From NCBI GenBank assembly GCA_963920705.1, contig OY987236.1, positions 13,468,886-13,532,885 of the forward strand: DNA of 64,000 nt, read 5' to 3'. The position numbers were made by a program, and so were the translations under genes. Under the pieces are notes generated by a model that made no database searches, had not been told where the DNA came from, and saw only the letters and a program-made list of their open reading frames with translations. The first letter of the stretch is position 1. Every line of letters begins with the position of its first letter. The DNA is from Odiellus spinosus. Lineage: Eukaryota > Arthropoda > Arachnida > Opiliones > Phalangiidae. Below are positions 45,361 through 57,700 of the stretch, piece after piece.

Positions 45361-45487
45361 AAGCCTCATTTTCATGGTCGCAATCTGCCACTCAATTCGG
45401 GCCTAGTCAAATTAATCGCGCGCCAACACGTGAATGTCATTTTCCAGAAATTAAGAAAACATTCTATCAAATAGACCAAATTTAATC

Positions 45488-45519
45488 ACCTGAATTCAAC
45501 TTAATGGTTGAATTCAGGT
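45488..45519. repeat. Perfect 13-bp hairpin with weaker flanking pairing
   Basis: ACCTGAATTCAAC / GTTGAATTCAGGT around TTAATG. Pairing continues imperfectly outward (CAAATAGACC versus TGTATTTGATC), so the centre of an old MITE is likely. Confidence 0.7.
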
Positions 45520-45520
45520 T

Positions 45521-47500
45521 ATTTTGTGTATTTGATCGAATTATCTTAGGATTTTACCAATTTAGACCGTTTTTTTATTTTTTTTTTACTAAATTAGAAG
45601 ATTCTATGGGAGTATTTATTGAAATGATATGCAACTCTGACGTCACGGGCGTGTAAAACATCCTCTGGAATATTTTCAATTTAAAATGACATTTTAATTA
45701 ATTATTTTTAAATTGTCTTATTGCTACAATTTAATTTTTTCTCTTAGTGACGTGTGGATATAAGTAATTAGTGTTTCATCCCTTGATAAAATAAGAAATA
45801 TCTGTCGGTTTGGAAACCCTTTAAATCTAATTAAAAAGAGAGCATTTCACTGTTTCTTTAAACGTGTTTGACGAATCCAAATTTGATACTAATCATACAT
45901 TATTTTAGGAAAATTGGCTTTTCCTAGCTATATACAGGTCGAAAATTCTCGAAATCTGAGTCGTTTGACAAGGCATACTGTCAATTTGTCATTTGTAATT
46001 CGTTTAGCGATCCTTTACCAGTTTTTTTTTTTTTTATTTCTTCCTACTTTTTTTATGTTCTTTGTATTCTTTCCGTTAGTTTGGGTAGGAAGTGCGTGTT
46101 GTACGTTTCCTATGTCCACTCCTCTCACCGTCCTGGTTTGTATTTCTTTATTTTTTCCGTCCAAGTCAAGCGTAGGGGTAGGTTGTCGGGCCATTTTTCT
46201 TCGTCTGCTCTCTCCTTAATGGCTGTCACATTCGATTTTATCGAACTCAAGATGGCGACACGCTGCTTTCCGCCCAGTCCCGGGAATTCCCATAACATAC
46301 CAAAAAGAAGAATCCCCCCCGCCCATCCCAAATGTTAGTTGATTAGCGGAAACTGAATGAAAGACGACTTCCGTTTACTCCTGGTTTTCGAACTACTTTC
46401 ATTTCCTATCTATAGGGTAATTTATTGACTAGACTCGTGAACGTGGGGTGTATTGACCTGGATTTTCAGTTAATATCAAAGTTAAACATTATTACGTTGG
46501 ATTGGTCTTAAAAGGGTCAAAGGTCGATTACTAACTCTTCATGTGATGATATTTTAAATTATTCAATGGATTTATGATTAACTCAAAAATACCAAAAATG
46601 AAGTGATAACCAAATTAGTTTTATCAATAATGTATTTGAAGGATGATGTTATTATACATTGTTTTTATTTTTGGTGAAGAAAATGGATTGGTTTTGCATA
46701 TCATTATAGACTTAGTACTTTTCTTCTTCTATCCGTGACTTGAGTCCTGAACTGTGCGAAAAAATTAAGTTCAAGCTCAATTAATGCGTGTTTTCGAATA
46801 AAAACTCAAATTCAAGTTTATCTTTGCGCATAAAGCTTTGCTTGTACATTTTAGCGTTCCCCACGGACAGACGGTCCTAAAAGTTATATTTATTTTAAAT
46901 AATATCGTATAATTTAATATTAATGGCATTTTTGTTATTCCGGTTTTGGCGTAAAAATTAGGTATTCTATTTCATTTTTATTGAATCCCATGGCCCCACA
47001 TCGTATTAATATTAATATATTTGCATTAATACTGCTCCAATCATCTAATAAAATTTATCCCCATTGCTTTTCCCAGTAATTATCGTCTATTCTATAGCCA
47101 TTCGCTTTACTGATATCGTCCAGATAGTTTAAATAAACATTTTATGTAAGCATAATGGCCCACCTGAAAGCTTAGTCAAATAGTTCTATAGTATTTGGAT
47201 AGCAAATTAGAGACTTTAAAAAAAAGGGGTTTCTAATTAGTCCCTTTTCGGAACGATGGATCCCACGAAACCTTGAAACCAGTTAGAAGTTTCAGAGTAC
47301 CTAGCTGAAACATCTCTCATTCTTAAAGGTTGCGATCTCTTAATGGTGTGCTGTTTTTGGTAGCATCGAATGCCATGAAATCTTTGACTACATGATTCTT
47401 ATAGTATTGAACTGAAAATAGAACGTAGATTGACGTCATAGTTTCTTAGCTCCACCCAATTTCAAAACCCAGATTTTATAATTTTGCCTATTGATATAAC
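45521..47500. other. Gene-poor tract
   Basis: No supported gene. At 46252-46333 an ATG in a strong context (AAGATGGCG) opens 27 codons (MATRCFPPSPGNSHNIPKRR...) before a donor-like T|GTTAGT; this could be a first coding exon or chance. A T-run lies at about 46021-46033. Confidence 0.25.
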
Positions 47501-47780
47501 CAAGGAGGATTAGACAAGTAGAAGAAATGTGGGGACGGCGCGGTTCCTACTGCGTCGGCCTAAACTCCCACTCTGGGAGAACGGGGGTAGAGACGTTTCG
47601 TGGTAAAATGTTGTCACGTGGGTAAAACGAATCCTTTATGAGACGCGCTAGCTAGCGACCACGTGACAACAGTTTACCTCGAGAATTTCCTATCCCTCCT
47701 TTCCACCCGAGTGGGAGGTTGGCTCTTCTCTCTCTAACTCAACGCAGCCCCACATTTCCTCTCCTTGTCTAATCCTCCTT
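47501..47780. mobile_element. MITE, family F (hAT-like, 8-bp target duplication)
   Basis: 280 bp with ends CAAGGAGGATTAGACAAG and CTTGTCTAATCCTCCTT. GATATAAC stands directly on both sides (47493-47500 and 47781-47788), an 8-bp duplication typical of hAT transposons. A long internal inverted repeat (GTTGTCACGTGG / CCACGTGACAAC) and CTCCCACTC / GAGTGGGAG make the element fold end to end. Confidence 0.9.
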
Positions 47781-47969
47781 GATATAACTATGGTCCCACA
47801 GCAGGCACAGTGAGGATCGTATTCGTGTATTTATGGAATCTTGACACTATTTGTTATACAAATACTCTAGCAGGCAAAATGGGAAATGTTGAAGCTCATT
47901 GATACACAAACAAAATGTTACACCATAACAAGGGCATAAAATATTAACCGCCTTTGTTTTACAATAGTA

Positions 47970-48275
47970 TTATGTTTTTAACAGGTTTTTAACTATACAA
48001 TTAAGATGGTCCAACTTTTAACAGGTTTTTAGTTATGCTATTAAGATGGTCCAATTTTTAACAAGTTTTTAGTTATGCAATTAAGATGGTTCTAATTTTA
48101 ATAGGTTTTTAGTTCTACAATTAAGATGGTTCTATTTTTAACAGGTTTTTAGTTCTACATTTAAGATGGTCCTACTTTTAACAGGTTTTTAGTTATGCAA
48201 TTAAGATGGTCCAATTTTTAACAGGTTTTTAGTTATACAATTAAGATGGTACTATTTTTATCAGGTTTTAGTTAA
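47970..48275. repeat. 41-bp minisatellite, about seven copies
   Basis: Units of TTTTAACAGGTTTTTAGTTA followed by TACAATTAAGATGGTCCAA; copies differ by a few substitutions. Confidence 0.9.
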
Positions 48276-48540
48276 ACAAGATTTTCCTATTTTAAATAGG
48301 TTTAATTATGATTGAATTATATTAAAATCCAACCCGCTCGTTAATTTATTATTATTTATTCACATGTCTACCGCCCACTTCTTATTGTAAATATTATGGC
48401 GTGACGTACCCCCAATATTTGCTATTTCAATACACCCCCCCCCCTACCCCTCCGGGTGAGACGGTGATCGCTCCCGCTGAGTTGTACGCGTGTTTGACGG
48501 CGGCTGGAAGATGCATACTCACTTTAAAATTATCATTTCA

Positions 48541-48970
48541 GAAAAAATATAATGTGTTGAACCGGATTATTACTGCTGAACGTTTTATGAGTGTTACAAC
48601 AACCACCATTTGAAATTCTGTGCCAAAATCTATTATATTTACGGAGTAATCGATAAAAATCGAAAGGGCATACATCCAAAAAAAGTGCAAAATCATCAAG
48701 CCAAGGCTTAGCGTGCCTCATGCCTCCCTGGATTACGTGTTTGGTTTTATCGTGGATTGTTCAGAAAATTATGGTGTTGAACCAGATTATTGTTGCTGAA
48801 CGTTTTATGAGTGTTTCAACAACCACCGTATGAAGTTGTGTGTCAAAATCAAAAATATTTAAGGAGTAAGCGACAAAACTCGAAATATCATACGTCTAAA
48901 AAAAGTACAAAATCATCAAGTCAAGGCTTAGCGCGCCTAGTGCCTCCCTGGATTACACGTTTGTGAACTG
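48541..48970. repeat. Direct duplication, two copies of about 215 bp
   Basis: Segments starting near 48548 and 48768 share GCTGAACGTTTTATGAGTGT, CAAAATCATCAAG, CAAGGCTTAGCG and GCCTCCCTGGATTACACGTTT-like text, about 85% alike by eye. No open frame is conserved between them. Confidence 0.85.
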
Positions 48971-50019
48971 TTTTATCATGGATGTATAATCTACATTGAC
49001 TACAAGATCTGCAAAAAACATTCACCAATTGGGTGAGTACTTTTATATTTTATTATTCTAATTTGCTACATCTTATTTTGACGATTCATTTTATGGGAAA
49101 AATGAAATATGCATATTTTTTTTATCGAAATGTCGTTTCGATGGGTTTGCCCATGACCCAAAAGGTCTTTATAAACAACAATAAGTGTTTTAATGATTTA
49201 AATTAGTGACTTACAGTTCTAAAACCTTATATCTAAGTACCATTAAGATGTAAGTAAACATATCGTTTCTAGCTAACCAGTATTTACAACTCTAATTAGA
49301 ATTTAATTAATAACGTTAAATTAACACTGCAATTATGTCTTACGCCACACATATGATCTTTAATTTATTACAAAATATGTGTTGCCATGCAATTAAGCTA
49401 GGAGAGTAGAACTTATGTACAAATTATAATTAATAGCTCGTTCCAGAACAACATTGAAAAGAGTATTATAAAGGGTTCCAAGGAACGTTCTGGGAACTGG
49501 GGTTAAATCTTTCATTTGTATTAAAACTGTAGACGGAATCAGATAGTCGGATAGTAGGCTTAGGTTTGTTACGCGTTGAAAATGTAAGCTGATTTTGCAG
49601 CTAGAAAAGAAAGCATATTATATTTGCATTTGCTTATATAGTTTTGCCAGCTTATAATTGGTCCTTGTTTTGGTATTGTTTAATTATATGGAAGAAATAA
49701 GACTCCAAAGTGAGGATATAGAAACGGTTATAATTAACTACAACGATGATGATTTTCTCCATGTACTATATTTATTTTAAGCGTATGTACGATTTTTTTT
49801 CCCCAAGTTCGTTCGCTAGAGAATTTGTATCTCGCAAGATAAACATCGTTACGCTTTCCTGCCTGAGGAAATCGAAGCCTATAAGAAGATCGAAAATATA
49901 TTTACTAGTGAATTTGGTTGACCCACTTTTTTTTATGGTATTGGGATGGTCCAACTGTAAAGACGCCTTAACACCGTCACGCGTGATGTAAACTGTAAGG
50001 GATAAGTAATGGGAGATAA
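48971..50019. other. Gene-poor tract
   Basis: AT-rich; nothing recognised. The open frame 49746-49991 lacks any family signature. Confidence 0.3.
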
Positions 50020-50320
50020 CAGGGTTGCCACAGGTCAGGGAAAAGTCAGATAATTTGAAAATTAATCAAATACGTCGGGGAAAAGTTAGGAAATTTAAAG
50101 ATCTTTCAGAAGCCATGGAATTACAATCATTATCCGCGGAAAATATTTGAAGCTTACCGTGTCAGTTCTATAGATTAGAACAAAGATACGCCAGCAAAAA
50201 GTTTGGCAACACGATTATATAAAAGTAAAAGGTTAAAAATTGGGTAGTATTAGCTGAAAAGGTCAAGGGAATAACCTGGAAAAGTCAGAATTTCAATCTG
50301 AAAAAACTGTTCCAACCCTG
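50020..50320. mobile_element. hAT-like MITE, single-unit copy
   Basis: Begins CAGGGTTGCCACAGGTCAGG and ends CTGTTCCAACCCTG, giving CAGGGTTG / CAACCCTG terminal repeats. The interior has GTCAGGGAA/AATTTGAAAATT motifs and AGGTCAAGGGAATAACCTGG. It is the unexpanded form of the element that holds the 28-bp array at 38079-38760. Related fragments lie at 9.9-10.2, 11.9-12.5 and about 51.88-52.57 kb. Confidence 0.8.
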
Positions 50321-50550
50321 AATAAGCCTTTATCTCTTTGGCCCATGTGCCACAGTGTATTTGTAAACTCACTATGAAATTGATTTTATTTAATCCTTTT
50401 ACCAAACCCTTCATTTGCCAAACATTTTGGGTCTCTTAAAATTAAAACTTCACTTTAATTAAGGAATCGATAAAAAATCACAAGTGAATTTACCCTGATA
50501 TTTCCATGTGCCACATGTTTTGAAAAACCTTAATAAAACACTATATCTGG

Positions 50551-50838
50551 CTTCATACTAGACCTTTTAATCGATTTAAACCGTTTGAAAACGTTTCGCT
50601 GGAACGGGAACCCGCCTTTTCTCGAATCGATTTGATTCGATTTCTCGAAACTGCTTCGGGAACCATTTCCTTACCGATTCGATTTCAACAACCGATAGAT
50701 GAAACTACAATAAATATATTTATAAAGATAATTCCTGAACGCGTGACGCTTAAAACGATTCCTGGCGCTTTGAATATCGGTTTGATTTTACCGTTTCAAA
50801 CGATAACTTTAAACGATAAAGTCAAACCGATATTTTAA
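50551..50838. mobile_element. MITE, family E (inverted copy)
   Basis: Reverse complement of 51435-51729 over most of its length: starts CTTCATACTAGACC, includes CGAAACTGCTTCGGGAACCA and GTGACGCTTAAAACGATTCC. The right end is truncated or rearranged after TACCGTTTCAAACG. Confidence 0.8.
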
Positions 50839-51291
50839 TCGCTCGGAATTGTGGTTATTTCATATGCCGAACCGAAGATTCATCTGCCGAATTACGCTAC
50901 TCTAGTGCGTTATACCTTGTCGAGAAATTATTGGCGCTTACAAAAATTTTATCCCATAATATTTTCCAGTCTTTGTACTATTCTTCCGTGGTTCAAGTAC
51001 AAAATATAAATTTAAATATAAACCTTAAACTCCTTGTAAAAAGGTGTTGGATTTTACTCCCCCTCTGGGCTTTATATGAAAGGTGAAAATAAATGAAGTT
51101 AAAAAAAAAAGAACCTCGTGAAATTGGATTGTTAATAGAATTTCTCCTTAACTCGTTCCGACGCGACATTTGTGACGGCGCCCCGAGGAGACTTATAAGA
51201 CGAACGCGTTCGCTTTTCCCCACCTCTCGTCTTAAAACAATAGTCTGATTATAAGTACACTTTCGTGGAATTGCCGAAAACCCCGGAGACT

Positions 51292-51429
51292 ATGGAGAAA
51301 CCAACCCCCAAGATCCCTAACTTCGTTAAGGAGAGCGCGGCTCAGATACTAAGGATCCTTTCACGTAAAATTCCGATATATAGAGAGCGCTCAGTTTTCA
51401 GAATAGCCGGAGTTGACTCGGATTACTAA
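51292..51429 (+). CDS. Candidate 45-codon small open frame, unrecognised
   Basis: ATG in context ACTATGG, reading MEKPTPKIPNFVKESAAQIL then RILSRKIPIYRERSVFRIAG and a stop at 51427-51429. The composition (basic, amphipathic) and the less AT-rich sequence from about 51130 onwards differ from the flanks. A TATA-like ACTTATAAG lies about 100 bp upstream. It has no known family signature, and the family E MITE begins six bases after the stop. Chance is the main alternative. Confidence 0.2.
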   Translation: MEKPTPKIPNFVKESAAQILRILSRKIPIYRERSVFRIAGVDSDY

Positions 51430-51434
51430 ATTAT

Positions 51435-51729
51435 AGCTACGGTCACACTAGCATTTCTTAATCGATTTGAAACGGTAAAATGAAACCGATATTTAAATCG
51501 ACAGGAATCGTTTTAGTCGTCACGTGTTCACGCATTATCTTTATAAATCGATTTATTGAAGCTTCATTTATCGGTTGTTGAAACCGAGTCGGCAATAAAC
51601 TGGTACCCGAAGCAGTTTCCAGAAATCGAACCAAATCAATTCGAGAAAAGACGGCTTGCTGTTCACACGACTCTAGCGAAACGTTTTAAACGGTTTAAAT
51701 CGATTCCAGCGCCTAGTATGAACGCAGCT
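51435..51729. mobile_element. MITE, family E (direct copy)
   Basis: Starts AGCTACGGTCACACTAGCAT and ends CCTAGTATGAACGCAGCT; about 295 bp, best reference copy of the family. The ends resemble those of family D (TTCACAC / GTGTGAACG), so the two families may share one transposase. Confidence 0.85.
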
Positions 51730-54700
51730 TTAGTAAACTCCAATAAATTATAAAAGAAGTTTTAAAGTCTGATATTTCCGAATTTCTCTGTTTAAAAATT
51801 GATGTAGAAATTAGAACTGTTTAATATTCAATCTTTTTATTTTTCACCGTTTAATGGTATAGTAATCAGGGCTCTTATAAACCTGGAATCCCTGAAAATA
51901 TCAAAGGTTATGCATGTTGTCAAAAATCTTGGAAATTCCTTTAAACTTGGCATAAATCAGGGAAATTATGTGAAATTCTAGTATTTCATTGACTCTGTTG
52001 GTACGATATCAGTCAACTAAATTAATTCGATATTATGATTTTTAAAATGAATAGGTGCACGTGCAAATATCATGGAAAATTCAAACAGGGATTTGTTTTT
52101 CAAATTTGTAATACTACGATGTGGGTGAAAATATTGGTTACTTTCCCAAGAAATGACCGCGTAGATCTTGAGGAATGTACAGCAAACTTGTTAGGGAAAT
52201 TGTTTACAATAGAAAACTTAAAGGGTATTTTAGTCATCGCATAAGCTATTTTAAATGCAAACCATAAAATTCTCCCGGCTTTTATTTTTGTCGAGTGGTA
52301 ATGGTAATTTAATTATGCGAACATCAAAAGTACAATCATGGTTCGTACGTTACCTGGGAAAGTCGGGGAAATGAAACATTTCGGTACAGGTCAAGGAGAT
52401 AAGTTGACCTTTTAAACGTATTAAATTATTATTTTTAAAATATATAACAGTTTTTCTCAGATTCTTAGTAAATTATCGACCACGATTGATCGTCCAATTA
52501 CAGTTCGGAAATATGAGTAGCCATGTGAAATACTAAATATAATTGGTCAGGGAAATTATTTAGCAATGATCAGAGCAAACCAGAAAAATCTAGGGGTGAT
52601 AATAAGACATTTTATTGCGTGAACTATTGGCTCGGCTTGCTATTGTTAGTTTTCTGTTAGTTTCACCCAAGAAGGTGCCGATGCTTAACCAAAAAGTTTA
52701 ATTATTATTTAGTTCTGTCTCAATTTTTCCAGCCCAAACGGGTGGGCTCAGGCGAATGGCTGAGATCCATATTCTTAAGGACTGTTTCGATATTCTCTTG
52801 ATATTACTAAACAGCAACTACTGACTTACTGTTTGACAACAATGAAGGCCACTGTAAAAAAACTCCATAATGACTTAATTAGGAGGAAAAAAATTCTAGA
52901 CCATTGTTGACCTTTCTGTTCTATTGTGTATACATAGTCGTTAGTCAATATCATCCACACCACCAGTCCTCAGGGCACGCATCTTATACTTTCTTGTAGT
53001 TTTTATTGCCAATCTTTCCTCCGGCAAAGTTAGATCATAGACTAAATATACATAGACTGCCAACTTAATTCTTCAAAAGTTCCCAAGATCTTCTGTTAGC
53101 AGAATTCTCTACATAAGCACTACTGAACAGTGAGGTTGTTAACATTTTTATTTCCTTTTGTTCCGATAACCCGAGAAAGATATTAAAATGTCAAGCGCAA
53201 AGAAAATATTTTTTATTGAGTTGCCAAATGTATATCTATTCAAATATTTATTAAATTAATTACTTCTGCTACGTGGTTGAGAATAACAGTTTATTGAATT
53301 AACGTTTGTATAATAAACTATTCTTTTCAACCATGTTAATTAATTTAATAGTATTATAAGTTAATCACCATTAATATTGTGTAAAATATCTTCTAAAAAT
53401 AATTTTTTCAAATATGGGAATATATATATGGCATAATCCGCTTGTTACCTCCTCGCATATTTTGTATCTAAAATTCGTCTGCTATTCGCTTTTTCACACC
53501 TCTAAAAAGTTCTAGAATGCTATGAACTATTCTCTAAGCTAGGCCTTGTTGTTGCGTGTCAATAGTGTCGACTTTTGATTTGAAACCTGGGATTAGAATA
53601 ATTCTGCCTCCATCTTCTTAAGTGAATGAGTTCTGGCTTCTACATTTTTGCGTCCGCAGTTTACAAAATCTGTAATAATTCTAATTTTAAATCATTATCA
53701 CGATTTTAAATCGCCACGTCATAAAGAAAAGTCTTTCTAGTTTAATTTCCAGCGAGTTAAAATTTAACTTGCCTATATTTGGGAATGGAAAAAGATTATC
53801 CTGATTAAGAATTGTTTCAGCTTAATATAACTATGTATATTTAGTCTATGATCAGAGCTAGTAGAATAGGAATACGCAGCCCCTATCATGGCCAGCGTAA
53901 TATCGATGCGACTATTCCGATTCAGCTGCTGGTACGGTCGATGTCTGACTGGCGTAATTGGTTACTATACAGGTTGATATTTCTTTTTTCCAACTAAGAC
54001 CTATTTCTAACGTATAGGTTTCTTCTCTTGTTGGTAACTGTTGGCCCTCTTGAATTCTCTTAGTTGTCTTTTGTGAATAATAATTCAGTGCGAGTTGTTA
54101 AAGTTCTCGGAATAATTTATCGTTTTTTAGTAAAGTTTGAACGTGGTTTTCTTAACTGAAAAGGTTAAACAATTACAGGGGTTTTGACTATAACAATATA
54201 TTCTAATGAGATCTTTACAATAATAACTAATATGACAGATATAATTAAGTTCACTAAATCGTCTTCTAGACACGTGGGCTATATTTAATTTCTACGTCAT
54301 TTTTAATTATGTAGTTAAAATTGTTAAATATTAATTTAGATCTAGTTTAAAGGGATAACTATACTCAGGAAAATAGTTATTTTTAATCGAGTTTTACTGG
54401 TAATATATGCATAAAAAGATAAAAACTTGCCAAAGGTTTCCTGGTAATGTTCGGTTAATTATTAAAGTTGCTAAAATTAGGTTCGAAGAAATATCAATTT
54501 TATTTCAAAAGGACTCAATTGCTCATGCCAATGAGCGCTTGAACCGAAAGAAATGTTTGTTAAGAGTTAAATTAGGCCTGTTTGAACGATTAGGATTAAG
54601 ATTCGACAACTCTTGTCTGGCTGAGTTCTCCCTTTAAAGGTGTTATGTACTTGCCGCTTGTTGACTGATTCTATCTCTTAAGATATTTTCTTAACCCTAG

Positions 54701-57700
54701 GCATATGCTCTGTGTACTTTCTGCTGTTTGGTTTCGGGCAGACTCGAATACTCTAACTTGAAGAATGTTTGGGGGTTTGTTTGTGTTGGTCCTAAGACGA
54801 TACTCCGTGGATAGTTGTGTGACTTTGGGCTTTACTAGAGTTTTGTCTCTTAAAAAATAGCCCCTTCTTTATTGGTCGTATTTAGACCCTTTAATTGAAA
54901 CAGTTCACGGCCGAATTAACTTTATTGGGTTTTCTCGAGAAAGTTTAGCGCGAACTGGCAGAGCTATTTAATATTTTTCTTTTATGAGATAAATTACACG
55001 CTAGCGCCAATGGTTTCAGTGTTTGCTTAGTTATAAGATAAAGTTCAAAGGCAGATAAAATTAGATTTAGCACGGCACGTGACCCTAGTAAATACAAAAG
55101 TGTACATTATCAGACGACAGTAAAATTAAGCGACCAAAAGCGAAAAGGTGTTCAATTTACGAAGGCGGATTTGTCTATTTATTAATTGTAAAGCCAAGAC
55201 CATTTAACAACTTACCCTTTATAGACTAGAATTGTGAACAAGTCGACCTTGTTCACTAGATAACCCCTTCGGGGAATGGGAAATTAAGAGTGGGGTTAAA
55301 AGGTGCAGTTTGAAATTGGTAAACAATTTTCTAGCCAGAATCGCTCCCTCTTAGCCATTCCTTATGCAGTATCAAATTTTAATGATCCCGCAAACCACAT
55401 TGTTCTTAATTCTTTTGAATTTTATCTGCATTGTCTCCTTAAAATTGTGTGACCTCCCTTAATTTATTAAACTCAATATACTAAGAATTCCATTGGTGAA
55501 AAGTATAGAACCAGGATAGAACTCCAATATTACTTTTAATTTAAGAATTCTCAGTATTTTGACTATTTATTCCAGGATTAAATTTTTATTTCTAGAAGAG
55601 CCGTTTTCAAAACACCCGAAACCTTTAATATTTTAAAAATATATTTAATATTTTGTTTATTAACGAACTGGTTATAATATGAACTGATAACTTTAATTCT
55701 GCATCATGATACTGACAATAAAAGTAAACAACGCCCGTAGCTTAATACTATCAGCAAACGTACTAGCCCATCACTTAAAAATAGCCAAAAAAGTCATCAC
55801 CCCTATCTAGCTCCAGTAAATTGAACTCTTCCTCGATATATTGAGTCGGGAGAGAGGGACGGAATTAAGGCGGGCCACGCTTGGCTATATCGTCTTCCCT
55901 CCAACTCCGAAATTTCGCCAAAGAGTGGCGCTTACTTCATTCACTTTTTACACGGCGACTGCGGCCGCTAGGGTGTCTCGAATCATAACCTGCCGGTATC
56001 TTTACCTGGACCTTTGCTGATAGAATTAAGCTACGGGGTGTTGTTTACTTTTATGGAATAAAATTTTAGATTTTTGATACTACGCTTTGATGCTGCATGC
56101 TTTACGAAGTACGCACCGACCCTTTTTGTTTTGCCTTTAAAATCGCCAAATTATTTGATCCCATTTGAAATATTATAGTAAAACCATTATAAATTTAGTG
56201 GAAAAATTCGATTGTTGTCTACAATTTCCTCTAGAATTACGCGGTAACTGAATTAATAAGAGTTAAATTCCCACACATCCCGATTCCCCATTCATTAAAT
56301 TAATCATCAAAACTTTTAAAAGCCGGGAAATCCGTCGTCAAGGATGTAAAGCTTCGTAATTAAATTTAACATCCAAAACGATACATGTTCTTCTTAACTA
56401 CTTTATATTCACTCTGCCCACGAGTATTTTTAGGGTCATATCCTAGAACTCTTTAGATCCTTGTAGTTTCTAACTATATAAAAGAGGGTGAATTATAAAG
56501 CTTTTAAAATCTCTGATCAGATTCGAAGCAAAATTTCCCCGCGAGATTTTTAATTTGATTTTACGAAGATTAGGGTTTTGGAAAGTAATAGTTGAACTAT
56601 TCGCGGCTGTAAATAGGATTTTCTACTTTATTTTTAAAGAATCGATAATTATTTTGGGGATACGCGCGTAGCTAAGGTTAAAGTTCATTGGGAAAATATA
56701 TTATAGTCTTCATGATCTCTTTAAACTTAGAAGAGATTAACCTTCCGAGCTCCTATCTGGCGTTGTTTCATTCGACTTTGCTTGGCTTATTTCAAGATTA
56801 AGTTCGTAAAACTTTGATTTTAAAAAGTTACCAACGTTCATAGTTAATTTAATTTTGTATTTACGACCCGATTAAATCTAAAGCAAGGTTTAATCTATTA
56901 TACATTTTACGTTTATTTTTAGAGTGATGTTTTACGCGAAAAGTTTAAGAGCTTTGTGTATATATATATAGTTTTATAGTAAATTTCCAGGCTTTGTCGA
57001 ATGAGATTGGAAATTTCCAGACCGGGCGCCTGGTAGCTTGCGGTTGTTATACATGTGATAAAATTTTTAGTGTTAAATTTGAAACGTTGAGCTTTTAACC
57101 GTTGATCGTAAATTGATCCCTGGTGGCAAATCGTGAGTTTATAAACGGTGATACTTAAATTAGTACGTAAAATTTAAAAGTATAGCGGGTTTATAGGTGT
57201 TTTAAATCGTCATTAAATGCACTGTTATCGTTTAATTTCATTTCAAATTGGTATTTCGTTAAAAAAGGCTTTAGGTTTGCTCATTTCGGGTATATTAATC
57301 TGTTAATTTAAATACCAAGGAAAAACTTGGTAATTGCACAAGTAAATCATCCTTCAAGTTTAGTAAATCAGACTCGAAATCGCGACGGCCCAGCGAGATA
57401 CGCTCCTTCGTTTCGTCAATACGTTTCACCCTCGTAAACGTCTAGAAAGTTCAGCGCAATATTAACACCGTTTACTTAGTTCCAATCTCAACCCCTAGGG
57501 AGAGCAATTTCTAATTCCGTATCTCGACCGTTAGTTTTTGGATTTTATTTCCTCCCTCCTCGGTTGATAGCTCTGACGATAAAACTTTCAGAACCAATCA
57601 TAATATGCCTTGTTGTAAACTTGAAGAATGATTTATCTGTGGTAATTGTAATAGTAAAAGGTTGAGTTGATGGAATTGTAATTGTGACGTCGGTTTTTCT

